Positions 1-9,582 are shown, counted from the stretch's first letter. The stretch is 64,000 nt of DNA from an uncultured Clostridia bacterium (GCA_948434855.1 CAOJFR010000002.1:46620-110619), one strand, 5' to 3'. The notes: generated by a model not told the origin, from the sequence alone. Translations and numbers: made by a program.

Positions 1-315
1 GAAATCATTATTGCAAAATTCAGAAACGGACAACCGGGCAGTGTATTCCTTGGCTGGGATGGTTCAAGAACCAGTTTTGTCAATCTTGAAAAAGATGCAA
101 ACGAGCAAAGTTTGGTTAATATATACGAGCAAAATCAGGAGAGCAAAAGAGAAGCCCGCAAGGCAAGGTCAGCAGAAGATATTGCTTCAGCCTTAAATAA
201 TATAGTTAACGAGATTGATGCCGATGGCTTAGGAATGGTGCCTCCTCCAGAAGAAGAAAATCCAGTTCCAGATTTCAGCAACATAAGCGTTCCAGAAGAC
301 GATGAATTGTTTTAA
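1..315 (+). CDS. dnaB: Replicative DNA helicase DnaB, C-terminal end (partial)
   Basis: The reading frame is open from the first base and ends at TAA 313-315, so only the last 104 residues are present. The opening residues EIIIAKFRNGQPG match the DnaB motif in the last core strands of the RecA-like ATPase domain (usually E-I-I-I-A-K-Q-R-N-G), followed by the beta-hairpin that ends in the FVNLE segment. DnaB is the hexameric helicase that unwinds DNA ahead of the replisome. After the core comes a tail of about 60 residues, highly charged and then Pro/Glu-rich, which is longer than in most DnaB proteins. Internal ATGs do not mark a true start; the real start lies upstream of the window. Confidence 0.9.
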   Translation, partial: EIIIAKFRNGQPGSVFLGWDGSRTSFVNLEKDANEQSLVNIYEQNQESKREARKARSAEDIASALNNIVNEIDADGLGMVPPPEEENPVPDFSNISVPEDDELF

Positions 316-317
316 AG

Positions 318-345
318 ATAAAGGAGAATGTTTCTCCTTTATTTT
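318..345 (+). terminator. Intrinsic terminator after dnaB
   Basis: Ten-base-pair stem ATAAAGGAGA (318-327) with TCTCCTTTAT (333-342), loop of five, then a short T run. It begins three bases after the dnaB stop. Confidence 0.75.
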
Positions 346-365
346 GCATCAAAAAAATTCAAATG

Positions 366-394
366 TTGACAAGAAAAAATAAAATTGATATACT
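366..394 (+). promoter_or_regulatory. Sigma-A promoter for the beta-repeat surface protein
   Basis: TTGACA at 366-371, 17-bp spacer, TATACT at 389-394 preceded by TGA (extended -10). The next gene starts at 411. Confidence 0.75.
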
Positions 395-410
395 AAACGA
401 GAGGTAGATT

Positions 411-2018
411 ATGTCAAAAAGATTTGCAACAATATTTTTCATAACTGTCGCAACCATAATGATATTAGCAGTGGTATTTTTTATGGTGCTATTTTTAGCC
501 CCAGGTGTAACAGTTTTTGGAATAAGATATATAGGTCAAGATCTTCATAAATATGAGTCAGGAAAAATAGAGCTAAACAAAGAATATGGCGGAGATTTCT
601 CAGCTCTCACCCTAAACACTCATGAAGTTCCTGTCAATGTATATTTCACAGAGAGCATGTCATATTATGTTGAATATTATTGCAACTTCAACGGAATCAC
701 AAATTCAAAAATATCTGATCCATCAATGAAGATAGAAAGAAAGGGAACAGAAATAATCATCACCACTTCAGAATATCATAAAGTAATATACGAAACATCA
801 TCTTCAGAAAGATATATAAATTTATATATACCGCTAGTTTCAGTTTCAGGTGCCGGCGTAGACTATACAACAGCGCTAGAAATCAATTCAAACAAATCAC
901 CAATCACATTCACCAAAGATGACAGAACAGATGAAAGAACACCAACCTTTAACACAATAAGTTTAACAACAAATGGAAAGGTAAATTATAACACACCAAT
1001 CATGACCAACAATTTCAGATTAAGCACATCTTCATCAATAAAAGTAAATGAAAATTGGTCAAATTTTATCTATTCAACCAACTATAGTTTAAAGAGCACA
1101 AGCGGAAAAATTGAGCTAAATTGTCCAGTTTCAGGAAATCTAGATTTAGAGACAAAAAATGGTTCAATAAGCTTAGTTTCATGCAAAAACCTATATGCAA
1201 AAAGCTCACACGGAAGCATAAAGTCAGCAGGCGAAAATCCAGTAAAAATTTCAGGTATTGTAGATATAGAAACCAAGTCAGGCAGTGTCACACTAGGTGA
1301 TATTAATGGAATTGGCGAAAATAAAATCAAAACCAGTTCAGGCAAGGTTGTGCTTGGAAAGATTAAAGATGGAACAATCATAACTCAAAGAGGCAGTGTA
1401 ACCATTAAGTCAGTTTCAAATGCAACAATAGACACAAATGTAGGAAATGTAATAGTTGAAGAGTCGCTAGGATCTATTGTAGCAAAAACCAAAAGAGGAA
1501 ACATAACTCTTGGCGGTGAAAACTTAACAATGAACAACGCAACAGTGTTTTCAAGGCTAGGCAAAGTAAATTTAAAATCAGCCGATGGAACAACAAGTGT
1601 TGAAACAATTTCGTCTAATGTAAATATAAAAAATAGAACAAGTGAAAATTTCACAATAAAGTGTGGCGGAAAGTTAAATGCAGAGGGCTTAACAGGAAAG
1701 GTAAATATTTTTGCAGAAAAAGATTCCACAGTAAGTTTCAGTAGAATTTCAGATGTTTCGGTTCTAGATTTTGGTGCAAGTGCCAAAGAGGTCAGTGTAT
1801 ATGCTTTGGGAAACACCAAAGATGACATTGGCTACAGAGTATATGGCTCAAGCGTAATAATAAAAGAGTATAGAAATAATGCCTACATAACCTATGACGG
1901 CACAAATGGAAGCGGAAGAGATAAATATGAATATAACGTTAACTGGAGCACATATTTAAAACTCACAAGCAAAGATAACAAGGCAAAAGTAAATTTATTT
2001 TTCAAGGCGCCAAATTAA
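411..2018 (+). CDS. Membrane-anchored DUF4097-type beta-strand repeat protein
   Basis: A 535-residue protein. Residues 7-32 form one hydrophobic segment (uncleaved signal anchor) and the rest is predicted outside. From about residue 180 to 480 it consists of short irregular repeats of the type S-S-G-K-V-x-L-G and T-K-x-G-x-I-T-L, the pattern of DUF4097/putative adhesin beta-helices. This family sits on the cell surface or in the membrane of many Bacillota, often with PspC-like or envelope-stress proteins, and its molecular role is not settled. The gene has its own promoter and terminator and is monocistronic. The start is ATG 411 after AGAGGT. The family call is from repeat texture only; the adhesin function is inference. 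Confidence 0.6.
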   Translation: MSKRFATIFFITVATIMILAVVFFMVLFLAPGVTVFGIRYIGQDLHKYESGKIELNKEYGGDFSALTLNTHEVPVNVYFTESMSYYVEYYCNFNGITNSKISDPSMKIERKGTEIIITTSEYHKVIYETSSSERYINLYIPLVSVSGAGVDYTTALEINSNKSPITFTKDDRTDERTPTFNTISLTTNGKVNYNTPIMTNNFRLSTSSSIKVNENWSNFIYSTNYSLKSTSGKIELNCPVSGNLDLETKNGSISLVSCKNLYAKSSHGSIKSAGENPVKISGIVDIETKSGSVTLGDINGIGENKIKTSSGKVVLGKIKDGTIITQRGSVTIKSVSNATIDTNVGNVIVEESLGSIVAKTKRGNITLGGENLTMNNATVFSRLGKVNLKSADGTTSVETISSNVNIKNRTSENFTIKCGGKLNAEGLTGKVNIFAEKDSTVSFSRISDVSVLDFGASAKEVSVYALGNTKDDIGYRVYGSSVIIKEYRNNAYITYDGTNGSGRDKYEYNVNWSTYLKLTSKDNKAKVNLFFKAPN

Positions 2019-2050
2019 TTAAAAAAAATATGAAAAAAATAAAAGAAAAA

Positions 2051-2075
2051 CTAGAGAAAAATCTCTAGTTTTTTT
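2051..2075 (+). terminator. Intrinsic terminator
   Basis: CTAGAGA (2051-2057) pairs with TCTCTAG (2062-2068), AAAA loop, followed by seven T. An upstream A run extends the stem. Confidence 0.85.
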
Positions 2076-2222
2076 CTAGGGGGTATTTACAAACCATCAA
2101 AAGTGTGCTAAAATTGAAGCACGATAGTTTAATAGGCAAAAAAAGTATATTAAATTATTGGACATTTATTTTCGTTGGTGGTAAAATCGCATTAGGATAG
2201 TTTAAATTTTTGTGAGGTTACA

Positions 2223-2576
2223 ATGAAAAGATTCGTTTATCCAATGGTTTTATTCACAGATGAAAATGATTTATATACTGCTTTGTATCCAGACCTAAAC
2301 TTGCTTGCGTCTGGCTCTTCAATAGAAGATGTATATGCAAGGGCAAATGACTACTTGGATTTTTATATTGTGTCAGCAATAAAGTTTGGCAGCAAGCTTG
2401 CAGCAATGTCAACCTATGCCGACATTCAGGCACTAAATCCAAAAAAGATTGTTTTGCTCGGCTCAGCACAGGTTGAAGAAACAGAAATCGTATTAACAGA
2501 GCAGGAAGAAACTGAAAAAAACTTCTTAAAAGAGTTTCTATTTACTGATGGAAATGAAGTGGAGGGAAATAGTTAA
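2223..2576 (+). CDS. HicB-like small protein
   Basis: A 117-residue protein. Its N-terminal 60 residues (a Y-P segment, then YPDLNLLASGSS and an EDVYARANDYL helix) resemble the partial RNase-H-like fold of HicB antitoxins: two strands, a Gly-Ser turn, then a helix. The usual HicB C-terminal DNA-binding domain is not evident; instead there is a Glu-rich tail. No HicA toxin (about 60-80 residues) lies beside it, so a toxin-antitoxin role is not supported. It is the first gene of a three-gene unit: its TAA shares a base with the next ATG (TAATG), implying translational coupling. SD is GAGG at 2213-2216. Confidence 0.5.
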   Translation: MKRFVYPMVLFTDENDLYTALYPDLNLLASGSSIEDVYARANDYLDFYIVSAIKFGSKLAAMSTYADIQALNPKKIVLLGSAQVEETEIVLTEQEETEKNFLKEFLFTDGNEVEGNS

Positions 2577-3169
2577 TGGAAAACGAAACAACAACTTCAA
2601 AATTGCTTAATGATATTGCGAGAAAAGAACAATTTTATGGAACAGTTCCAAAAGAGCTAGAAGTATCAGTAACAGCAACCTGTCTTGGTGCGCCAATTCA
2701 ATATAGAAAAGACCCAATCACGGGCTTAACTTTGGCTTGTATGCTTGTGCCAACAGAAGGTTCAGCAATTCAGCCAGCACTAGTCACCTATGGAAAAGAA
2801 GAGCGCATCGGCAAGGGTGCATATCAAGCGCTATATCATCAGCTTGGATGTGAAGAGCTCATGAATCCAAAGAGCAATAAAGAGGCGTCAGAATATTTAA
2901 TAAATAATTTTGATAAAAGATTCAACCTTGGCAGCGGAAACAGTTATGTATCAACAGTGCTTGGGCCAAAGTTTGATTTAATTTCAAAATATGCAAAAGA
3001 GAGTTATCCAGAATATCACTCTCAATTCAGCGAGTTCAAAACAAGTTACATGGAAATGTTTGGAGCATACTATACAAGCGGAAAAAATAAAGAAGAAGCT
3101 GAAAAAAAAACGGACAACATAGCATTGTCAGCGATGGAAGCACAGACTCAAACCAGAGTTAATGTATAA
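2576..3169 (+). CDS. Hypothetical protein, middle gene of a three-gene unit
   Basis: A 197-residue soluble protein with no signal peptide or membrane segment and no family that I recognise. The N-terminal half is mixed alpha/beta with a conserved-looking core around residues 45-75 (PITGLTLACMLVPTEGS). The C-terminal half is helical and charged with a Lys/Glu-rich stretch near residues 160-180. It is translationally coupled to the HicB-like gene upstream through a one-base overlap and is 13 bp from the next gene, so the three products probably act together. No function is assigned. Confidence 0.6.
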   Translation: MENETTTSKLLNDIARKEQFYGTVPKELEVSVTATCLGAPIQYRKDPITGLTLACMLVPTEGSAIQPALVTYGKEERIGKGAYQALYHQLGCEELMNPKSNKEASEYLINNFDKRFNLGSGNSYVSTVLGPKFDLISKYAKESYPEYHSQFSEFKTSYMEMFGAYYTSGKNKEEAEKKTDNIALSAMEAQTQTRVNV

Positions 3170-3182
3170 TTAGGAGAGGTTC

Positions 3183-3719
3183 GTGGCAAGAATAGACTTA
3201 CATAAACTGGCTTTAACCGTTGGTTTTGAAGTGGTTTGTGTTGATGAACAGTACACAAACTATGAATATATGGTCAGAATAAAAGACATAGAGAGTATGT
3301 CATATATTTTAAAAATCAAAAATGAGCCAAAGTTTAATGAAGTTGAAGATATCATCGGCTCAACAATTATAATGCTCCCAAAAAAGCTAAGAAAAAAAAT
3401 CAAAAAAATGATGCGAAAAATTGATGAAAATAACATAGAAAATGTCATAGACCTTTTGTGTTATACAGTTTCAGAATATAACAGCAAAACCAAATATAGC
3501 AAGCTCAAAGAATATGGCGAGCTTGTTGGCATAAATATTGAAGATTATGGATATTTCTTCACCTATAAGCTTCCAAAAAAGAAGTATGCAAAAATATTAT
3601 CTTTAATTGAAAGCAAACTAACGGTTGAAGAAGCTCCAATAGTCGGAAAAATTCGCAAAATAGAATATAAAATTGGTTACATAAAACAACATAATGCATT
3701 AGAAAGTCAGTCAATTTAG
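3183..3719 (+). CDS. Hypothetical protein, last gene of a three-gene unit
   Basis: A 178-residue Lys-rich basic protein. The start is GTG 3183, chosen because an AGGAGAGG Shine-Dalgarno lies at 3172-3179 and no in-frame ATG fits. A basic helix at residues 60-80 (KKLRKKIKKMMRKI) could contact nucleic acid or membrane, but no domain is recognised. The stop codon TAG lies in the loop of the terminator hairpin, so the operon ends exactly here. Confidence 0.6.
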   Translation: MARIDLHKLALTVGFEVVCVDEQYTNYEYMVRIKDIESMSYILKIKNEPKFNEVEDIIGSTIIMLPKKLRKKIKKMMRKIDENNIENVIDLLCYTVSEYNSKTKYSKLKEYGELVGINIEDYGYFFTYKLPKKKYAKILSLIESKLTVEEAPIVGKIRKIEYKIGYIKQHNALESQSI

Positions 3720-3730
3720 ACTGGCTTTTT
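3705..3730 (+). terminator. Intrinsic terminator overlapping the stop codon
   Basis: AGTCAGTC (3705-3712) pairs with GACTGGCT (3719-3726) with one G-U; four T follow, then GTTTT. The stop TAG of the preceding gene lies in the loop. Confidence 0.75.
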
Positions 3731-3733
3731 GTT

Positions 3734-3762
3734 TTGACAACACAAAAATAATAAACTATAAT
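3734..3762 (+). promoter_or_regulatory. Consensus sigma-A promoter for the methyltransferase gene
   Basis: Perfect TTGACA (3734-3739), 17-bp spacer, perfect TATAAT (3757-3762); gene start at 3782 with AGGAGA in front. Confidence 0.85.
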
Positions 3763-3781
3763 TTTGTTATAGGAGAAACAA

Positions 3782-4399
3782 ATGAAAGGCGTAAAAGACT
3801 ACTACAATAAAACCGCTGGCGAGTGGAATAATGAAGAGTTAAAGGAAAAGAAAGAGAGTGAAATCCTAAAAAAGTTTTATGAATGTTTCAGTTTGGCAGG
3901 AACCAAATCCCCAAGAATACTAGACATGGGTTCAGGTGCAGGCTATGATTCTCAAATTTTGTGTTCATATGGTGCAAGAGTAATGGGCATAGATGTCAGT
4001 GAAAAACTTGTTGAAATTGCCAAAAGCCATGTCAAAAACGCAAAGTTTGTTGTGGGAAGCATAACTGAAGAACTAAAGAGCCTAGGCTCTTTTGATGGAG
4101 TCGTGTGCCTTGCAACCATAACCTTTGTAGAGATTCAAAATTTAAGGCAAACTTTCATAAACATTGGTCAGGTTCTAAAGAAGGGTGGATTGTTGCTAGT
4201 CTCTTCGCATGAAGGTGCTGGAAAAGACATAAAGCAAAGCTATGTTCAAATAGATGGCGAAGAATATGACAAAAATTTCAACAACTATTCCGCTGAAGAG
4301 CTTTGTGGCTGTGCATTTCCAGAGTTTAAGCTCATAGACACGTGGAAATTTGCAGACTTTGAAGAGGGTTGGAGATACTATGTGTTCATAAAAAAATAG
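3782..4399 (+). CDS. Class I SAM-dependent methyltransferase
   Basis: A 205-residue protein of the Methyltransf_11/25 type. Motif I is at residues 46-55 (ILDMGSGAGY), the acidic residue after strand 2 is in GIDVSEK near residue 76, and the motif IV region is FDGVVCLATI near residue 105. The size and lack of extra domains fit a small-molecule or generic methyltransferase; the substrate cannot be told. The N-terminal YYNKTAGEWN pattern is shared with UbiE/BioC-like proteins. It is monocistronic with a perfect promoter and a terminator. Confidence 0.85.
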   Translation: MKGVKDYYNKTAGEWNNEELKEKKESEILKKFYECFSLAGTKSPRILDMGSGAGYDSQILCSYGARVMGIDVSEKLVEIAKSHVKNAKFVVGSITEELKSLGSFDGVVCLATITFVEIQNLRQTFINIGQVLKKGGLLLVSSHEGAGKDIKQSYVQIDGEEYDKNFNNYSAEELCGCAFPEFKLIDTWKFADFEEGWRYYVFIKK

Positions 4400-4436
4400 G
4401 TGAATAAAACCATAAAAATAATTAAAATCATAAATT

Positions 4437-4461
4437 AAAAGTGCTCAAATCGGGCACTTTT
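4437..4461 (+). terminator. Intrinsic terminator
   Basis: AAAAGTGCTC (4437-4446) pairs with GGGCACTTTT (4452-4461), five-base loop, then TAATTTT. Confidence 0.8.
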
Positions 4462-4477
4462 AATTTTGCCTAAAACC

Positions 4478-4505
4478 TTGACAAAACAGAATAAAAGAAT
4501 ATAAT
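4478..4505 (+). promoter_or_regulatory. Sigma-A promoter
   Basis: TTGACA 4478-4483, 16-bp spacer, TATAAT 4500-4505; serves the gene at 4535. Confidence 0.8.
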
Positions 4506-4534
4506 AATGTAAGAAAATAATTTTGGAGAAAAAT

Positions 4535-5020
4535 ATGAAAGAATTACTAGAAACAATAGAAATAATTTACAACTCAATCAATTTAATTGAAGAGGGCAAA
4601 CTAAAAGAAATGTATGCCTCACAAGAAGCAGATTTTGCAGATGAAATTCAGTTTTTAAAAGATAGCATATCTTTAGCAGAGGCAATAGAAATTGCAAAAC
4701 AAACTGGCGAAATTCCTGCAGAATTTTCAGAAAAGGCAGAATATGTTTTTGAAACAATAAAGGAATTAATCGGTGCAAAGCTTGCAAACACTGTAAGCAA
4801 ACCATCACATGAAGACTATGTAAAATTGTTGTCTGAAAATAGTGGTTTTCAAACAGAGCCGCAGCAAACAACCGCTCGCGAAGCAACTGAAATTAAAAAA
4901 GAGCCAACCAAAGAATTGCCATCATTTTTAAGAATAAAGAAAAATGAAAGAAACAGGTTTGGCAAAAGCTATAGTGGCTCCCAAAAAGCCTATATTTCAG
5001 CTCCTCAAAAGCAGTGCTAA
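4535..5020 (+). CDS. Hypothetical small acidic protein with basic tail
   Basis: 161 residues from ATG 4535, chosen over an in-frame TTG at 4523 because GGAGAA at 4525-4530 is the ribosome site. The first 105 residues are helical and acidic (Glu/Ala-rich, likely coiled coil or helical bundle). A Gln/Thr/Lys linker follows, then a basic stretch near residues 130-150 (SFLRIKKNERNRFG) and a terminal Cys. No membrane segment and no recognised family. It lies just upstream of rpsL but is separated by a terminator-like hairpin. Confidence 0.6.
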   Translation: MKELLETIEIIYNSINLIEEGKLKEMYASQEADFADEIQFLKDSISLAEAIEIAKQTGEIPAEFSEKAEYVFETIKELIGAKLANTVSKPSHEDYVKLLSENSGFQTEPQQTTAREATEIKKEPTKELPSFLRIKKNERNRFGKSYSGSQKAYISAPQKQC

Positions 5021-5060
5021 AAAATAATAAAAAAATATTAAAAAAATATAAGAAAAGTTA

Positions 5061-5089
5061 TTGACTTAAAACAAAATATAAGATAGAAT
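5061..5089 (+). promoter_or_regulatory. Putative promoter of the rpsL operon
   Basis: TTGACT (5061-5066), 17-bp spacer, TAGAAT (5084-5089). The -10 lies inside the left arm of the hairpin at 5082-5123, so promoter and terminator overlap. Confidence 0.55.
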
Positions 5090-5130
5090 GATAGGGCATA
5101 AAATTTATGTTTGACATTCTGTCTTTTTTT
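5082..5130 (+). terminator. Terminator or attenuator in front of rpsL
   Basis: GATAGAATG (5082-5090) pairs with CATTCTGTC (5115-5123), nine pairs with one G-U, with an inner CATAA/TTATG stem, followed by seven T (5124-5130). It can end the upstream gene's transcript. If transcription starts just after the -10 at 5089, the left arm is missing from the rpsL mRNA, so it would not attenuate that transcript. Confidence 0.6.
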
Positions 5131-5225
5131 ATTTTGACGGTGTAAAGTAAGAAAATCACAAATGTTCAAGAATTTCCTCGTCGGGTTTAGAGAAAATTCA
5201 CCAAATTTACACAGGAGGTAATACT

Positions 5226-5603
5226 ATGCCAACCATTAACCAACTTATCCGTCATGGTAAAGGTAGAGAACAACAGTCTAGCAAGGCAAAATGCCCAGCA
5301 CTTGAAAGCTGTCCACAAAAGCGTGGAGTATGCTTAAACGTAACAACCACATCTCCAAAAAAGCCAAACTCAGCGCTCAGAAAAATCGCAAGGGTTCGTC
5401 TTTCAAACAGAATGGAAGGAACTGTTTATATTCCAGGTGAAGGACATAACCTTCAAGAGCACTCAGTCGTTCTTATTCGTGGTGGCCGTGTAAAAGACTT
5501 GCCAGGTGTGCGTTATCACATCATTCGTGGAGTCTTAGACACAGCAGGTGTTCAAAATCGTAAACAGGCTAGAAGTAAATACGGTGCTAAAAAATCTAAA
5601 TAA
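5226..5603 (+). CDS. rpsL: 30S ribosomal protein S12
   Basis: A 125-residue protein, full length for bacterial S12. It sits at the decoding centre of the 30S subunit and controls tRNA selection accuracy. The conserved [10 protein letters not shown] segment (residues 44-53) and the [13 protein letters not shown] segment are intact. The two lysines whose mutation gives streptomycin resistance are unchanged. Three cysteines (C23, C29, C36) are present in the N-terminal part. ATG 5226 follows a strong AGGAGGTAA. First gene of the rpsL-rpsG-fusA-tuf cluster. Confidence 0.97.
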   Translation: MPTINQLIRHGKGREQQSSKAKCPALESCPQKRGVCLNVTTTSPKKPNSALRKIARVRLSNRMEGTVYIPGEGHNLQEHSVVLIRGGRVKDLPGVRYHIIRGVLDTAGVQNRKQARSKYGAKKSK

Positions 5604-5641
5604 TTAAAGATTAAATTTAAAAAATAAGATAGGAGGAAATT

Positions 5642-6112
5642 ATGTCAAGAAGAAATAGAGCAATCGTTCGTGAAGTTGCGCTAGATCCAGTATATGGTTC
5701 AAAAGTAGTAACCAAAGTAATCAACCAAGTAATGCTTGATGGAAAAAGGTCAATAGCTCAAAAAGTAGTATACGATGCAATGAAAACTGCAGGCGCAAAA
5801 CTAAATGCAGAGCCAATTGATGTATTCAATAAAGCACTTGAAAACATAAAACCAGTTCTTGAAGTAAAGGCACGCCGTGTTGGTGGATCAACCTACCAAG
5901 TTCCAATGGAAATCAGACCAGAAAGAAGACAAACCTTAGCAATCAGATGGCTTGTTTTATATGCAAGACAAAGAAGTGAAAGAACAATGGCAAACAAACT
6001 TGCAGGCGAACTAGTAGATGCATATAACAATGCAGGAAGTGCATTCAAGAAGAAAGAAGATGTTCACAGAATGGCAGAAGCCAACAAAGCATTTGCATCA
6101 TATCGTTGGTAA
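5642..6112 (+). CDS. rpsG: 30S ribosomal protein S7
   Basis: A 156-residue protein, the standard length. S7 nucleates assembly of the 30S head domain and lines the mRNA exit and E-site. The N-terminal MSRRNRA, the [12 protein letters not shown] segment and the [15 protein letters not shown]-binding loop are typical. ATG 5642 follows AGGAGGAAATT. It is 38 bp downstream of rpsL and cotranscribed. Confidence 0.97.
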   Translation: MSRRNRAIVREVALDPVYGSKVVTKVINQVMLDGKRSIAQKVVYDAMKTAGAKLNAEPIDVFNKALENIKPVLEVKARRVGGSTYQVPMEIRPERRQTLAIRWLVLYARQRSERTMANKLAGELVDAYNNAGSAFKKKEDVHRMAEANKAFASYRW

Positions 6113-6177
6113 AAAGCTGTCAGCAAAAAAAATGCTGAACAAAATCTAAAAATAAACAAAAAATCGCATTAAAATGT

Positions 6178-6206
6178 TTGTTAATTTTAAAAAATAATAT
6201 TATACT
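6178..6206 (+). promoter_or_regulatory. Putative internal promoter for fusA-tuf
   Basis: TTGTTA (6178-6183), 17-bp spacer, TATACT (6201-6206) in the 152-bp rpsG-fusA gap. It would allow extra EF-G and EF-Tu expression. A small TCAGCA/TGCTGA hairpin at 6120-6138 lacks a T run and is not a clear terminator. Confidence 0.5.
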
Positions 6207-6264
6207 TAAAAATGTAATTGTTAATAATAAAACAATTTGAAACTAAATAGGAGAAACTTAATTT

Positions 6265-8340
6265 ATGCCTAGAGAATATGCACTAAACAAAGTTCGTAAT
6301 ATTGGAATCATGGCACACATAGATGCCGGAAAAACCACAACATCAGAGCGAATTTTGTTTTATACGGGAAAGACCCACAAAATAGGTGAAGTTCATGATG
6401 GCGGTGCAACCATGGACTGGATGGTTCAAGAGCAAGAGAGAGGAATCACAATCACTTCTGCTGCAACAACCTGTATCTGGAAAGAACATATGATTAACCT
6501 CATAGACACCCCAGGACACGTTGACTTTACAATGGAAGTAGAGCGTTCACTCCGTGTATTGGACGGTGCAGTTGAAGTTTTCACAGCAAAAGAGGGTGTG
6601 CAAGCCCAATCAATCAAAGTTTGGAATCAGGCAAACAAATATGGAGTTCCAAGAATCGCTTATGTAAATAAGATGGATACCTTGGGTGCAGACTTCTTTT
6701 ATGCCGTAGACCAAATGAAAGAAATGCTTGGTGCAAACGCAGTTCCAGTAGAACTTCCAATCGGCAAGGAAGACACATTTGAAGGTGTTATAGACCTTGT
6801 AGAAATGAAAGCCATTTACTTCAGAGACGATGAAGGAAAAGTGATGGATGTTATAGAGATTCCAGCAGAGTATAAAGCTCAAGCTGATGAATACAGAGCA
6901 GCCCTCATTGAAGCAGTAGCAGAAACAGATGATAGTTTGCTTGAAAAATTCTTCGGTGGAGAAGAACTCTCAGTTGAAGAAATCAGAAAAGCAATCAGAA
7001 AGTCAACTTGCGAACTCAAGATGCTCCCAGTACTTTGCGGATCATCATACAAAAACAAAGGCATTCAAGAGCTTCTTGATGCAGTTGTATATTATCTTCC
7101 AAGCCCAGTTGATATCCCACCAATGGCAGGAACCGACATGAAGGGCAACCCAATAGAGTGTGTAACAGAAGATAAGGCTCCACTAGCAGGTCTTGCATTC
7201 AAAATTGCAACCGACCAATTTGGAAGACTCACATTCTTCAGAATCTATTCAGGCTGCTTAAAATCTGGTTCATATGTGCTAAATACAACCACTGGTGAAA
7301 AAGAAAGAATCAGCCGTTTGGTAAGAATGCACTCAAATTCAAGAACAGAAATTGCAGAAGCTTATGCTGGAGACATCGTTGCCATCATTGGTTTAAAAGA
7401 TACATCAACTGGTGACACACTTTGTGATGAGTCAAGACCAGTAAAACTTGAAAATATGGATTATCCAGACCCAGTTATCAGCATGGCTATAGAGCCAAAA
7501 ACAAAGGGTGACCAAGAAAAAATGACAAATGCGCTTTTAAAACTTGCTGGCGAAGACCCAAGCTTTAGATTCAGCACAAATCGTGAAACAGGTCAAACAA
7601 TCATTGCTGGTATGGGCGAACTTCACTTAAACATTGAAGTTGACAGATTAAAAAGAGAATATGGCGTTGAATGCAACGTTGGTGCTCCACAAGTTGCTTA
7701 CAAAGAAACAATCAGAGGCTCAATTGAAGCCACTGGAAAATACATCAGACAATCTGGTGGTAAGGGACAATATGGTCACTGCGTTGTTAAGTTTGAAGGA
7801 CTTGAGCCAGGTGAAGGCTACAAGTTTGTAGACGCCACAGTTGGTGGATCTATTCCAAAAGAATATATTCCAGCAGTTGATAAAGGTATTCGTGAAGCTT
7901 GTCAAAGCGGTGTGCTTGCAGGCTACCCAACAGTAGACTTTAAGGCAACAGTTCTTGACGGAAGTTATCACGAAGTAGACTCTTCAGAGTCAGCGTTCAT
8001 GATTGCCGGATCAATGGCATTCAAAGAAGCGTTCAAAAAAGGTAATTCAGTAATACTTGAGCCTATCATGAAGGTAGAAATTCAAGTTCCAGATAAATAT
8101 TTAGGAGACGTTCTTGGTGACCTTTCAAGAAGAAGAGGAAATGTTATCGGAACAACTCTAAAAAATGGCAACCAAACCATTGAAGGTGAAGTTCCACTAT
8201 CAGAAATGTCTGGATATGTTACTGATTTAAGATCACTCACACAAGGTCGTGGTGATTCAAGCATGGAACCATGCAAATATGCAGAAGTTCCAAGAAACAT
8301 CGCTGAAAAAATAATCGGCGAACGTTCTAAAAAAGATTAA
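6265..8340 (+). CDS. fusA: Elongation factor G
   Basis: A 691-residue translational GTPase that drives ribosomal translocation and, with RRF, recycling. The G1 motif AHIDAGKTT is at residues 17-25, G3 DTPGHVDF and G4 NKMD follow, and domains II-V are complete through the C-terminal VPRNIAEKI segment. Length and motifs fit canonical EF-G, not the EF-G2 paralogue. The start ATG 6265 is preceded by AGGAGAAA. The gap to tuf is 33 bp. Confidence 0.97.
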   Translation: MPREYALNKVRNIGIMAHIDAGKTTTSERILFYTGKTHKIGEVHDGGATMDWMVQEQERGITITSAATTCIWKEHMINLIDTPGHVDFTMEVERSLRVLDGAVEVFTAKEGVQAQSIKVWNQANKYGVPRIAYVNKMDTLGADFFYAVDQMKEMLGANAVPVELPIGKEDTFEGVIDLVEMKAIYFRDDEGKVMDVIEIPAEYKAQADEYRAALIEAVAETDDSLLEKFFGGEELSVEEIRKAIRKSTCELKMLPVLCGSSYKNKGIQELLDAVVYYLPSPVDIPPMAGTDMKGNPIECVTEDKAPLAGLAFKIATDQFGRLTFFRIYSGCLKSGSYVLNTTTGEKERISRLVRMHSNSRTEIAEAYAGDIVAIIGLKDTSTGDTLCDESRPVKLENMDYPDPVISMAIEPKTKGDQEKMTNALLKLAGEDPSFRFSTNRETGQTIIAGMGELHLNIEVDRLKREYGVECNVGAPQVAYKETIRGSIEATGKYIRQSGGKGQYGHCVVKFEGLEPGEGYKFVDATVGGSIPKEYIPAVDKGIREACQSGVLAGYPTVDFKATVLDGSYHEVDSSESAFMIAGSMAFKEAFKKGNSVILEPIMKVEIQVPDKYLGDVLGDLSRRRGNVIGTTLKNGNQTIEGEVPLSEMSGYVTDLRSLTQGRGDSSMEPCKYAEVPRNIAEKIIGERSKKD

Positions 8341-8373
8341 TAAAAAAATAAAATAAAAAAACGGAGAAATCAA

Positions 8374-9582
8374 ATGGCAAAAGCTAAATTTGAATCTAAA
8401 AAACCACACGTTAACATTGGTACAATCGGCCACGTTGACCACGGTAAAACAACTTTAACAGCTGCAATCACAATGGTCCAAACACAAAAATTCGGTGGAG
8501 AATCAAAAGATTACAGCCAAATTGACTCAGCTCCAGAAGAAAGAGCTAGAGGAATCACAATCAACACTGCACACGTTGAATATGAAACAGAAAACAGACA
8601 CTACGCACACGTAGACTGCCCAGGACACGCTGACTATGTTAAAAACATGATCACCGGTGCTGCTCAGATGGACGGTGCAATCCTTGTTTGTGCTGCAACA
8701 GACGGTGTTATGCCTCAAACAAGAGAGCATATCCTTCTTGCACGTCAAGTAGGTGTTCCAAAAATCGTTGTATTCATGAATAAACTTGATCAACTTGGTG
8801 GCGACACAGAACTTGCTGACCTTGTTGAAATGGAAATCAGAGAACTTCTTTCAAAATACGAATATGATGGAGACAACACTCCAATCGTTCGTGGTTCAGC
8901 ATTCCTTGCACTTGAAGCTGCAAAAGCTGGAAAATATGATTCAGATGATTGCAAATGCATCTCAGAACTTATGGATGCAGTTGATGCTTGGATCCCAACT
9001 CCAGATAGAGCAACAGACCAACCATTCCTTATGCCAATTGAAGACGTATTCACAATCACTGGTCGTGGAACCGTTGTTACTGGTAGAGTTGAAAGAGGTG
9101 TGTTAAAATCAGGTGAAACTGTTGAAATCGTTGGTCTTGAAGACAAGCCAAAATCATCAGTAGTTACTGGTATTGAAATGTTCAGAAAAACTCTTGATGA
9201 AGCTATCGCTGGTTACAACGTTGGTGTTCTTCTTAGAGGTATTGACAGAACAGACGTTCAAAGAGGACAAATCCTTTCTAAACCAGGAACAATCCACCCA
9301 CACACAGAGTTTGAAGCTCAAGTATACGTTTTAACAAAAGAAGAAGGTGGCCGTCATACAGCATTCTTCAACAACTATCGTCCACAATTCTATTTCAGAA
9401 CAACTGACGTTACTGGTTCAATCGCTCTTCCAGAGGGAACAGAAATGGTAATGCCTGGTGACCACACAAAGATGACAGTTCAACTTATCTCTCCAGTAGC
9501 TATCGAAGAAGGTCTTCGTTTCGCTATCCGTGAAGGTGGCAGAACAGTAGGTTCTGGTGTAGTTTCAAAAATTATCAAATAG
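8374..9582 (+). CDS. tuf: Elongation factor Tu
   Basis: A 402-residue GTPase that delivers aminoacyl-tRNA to the ribosome. Motifs seen: GHVDHGKTT (residues 19-27), [13 protein letters not shown] and the SAFLALE region, then domains II and III ending [10 protein letters not shown]. It is a few residues longer than usual because of an insert near residues 185-195 (a D-S-D-D-C-K-C stretch in the G-domain loop). ATG follows GGAGAAATCAA. The stop TAG at 9580-9582 overlaps the first base of an 18-bp inverted repeat in the 3' region. Confidence 0.97.
   Translation: MAKAKFESKKPHVNIGTIGHVDHGKTTLTAAITMVQTQKFGGESKDYSQIDSAPEERARGITINTAHVEYETENRHYAHVDCPGHADYVKNMITGAAQMDGAILVCAATDGVMPQTREHILLARQVGVPKIVVFMNKLDQLGGDTELADLVEMEIRELLSKYEYDGDNTPIVRGSAFLALEAAKAGKYDSDDCKCISELMDAVDAWIPTPDRATDQPFLMPIEDVFTITGRGTVVTGRVERGVLKSGETVEIVGLEDKPKSSVVTGIEMFRKTLDEAIAGYNVGVLLRGIDRTDVQRGQILSKPGTIHPHTEFEAQVYVLTKEEGGRHTAFFNNYRPQFYFRTTDVTGSIALPEGTEMVMPGDHTKMTVQLISPVAIEEGLRFAIREGGRTVGSGVVSKIIK

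Noticed and set aside
2223..2576. HicAB toxin-antitoxin system
   Set aside because: No HicA-sized gene is adjacent and the HicB-like protein lacks a DNA-binding domain.
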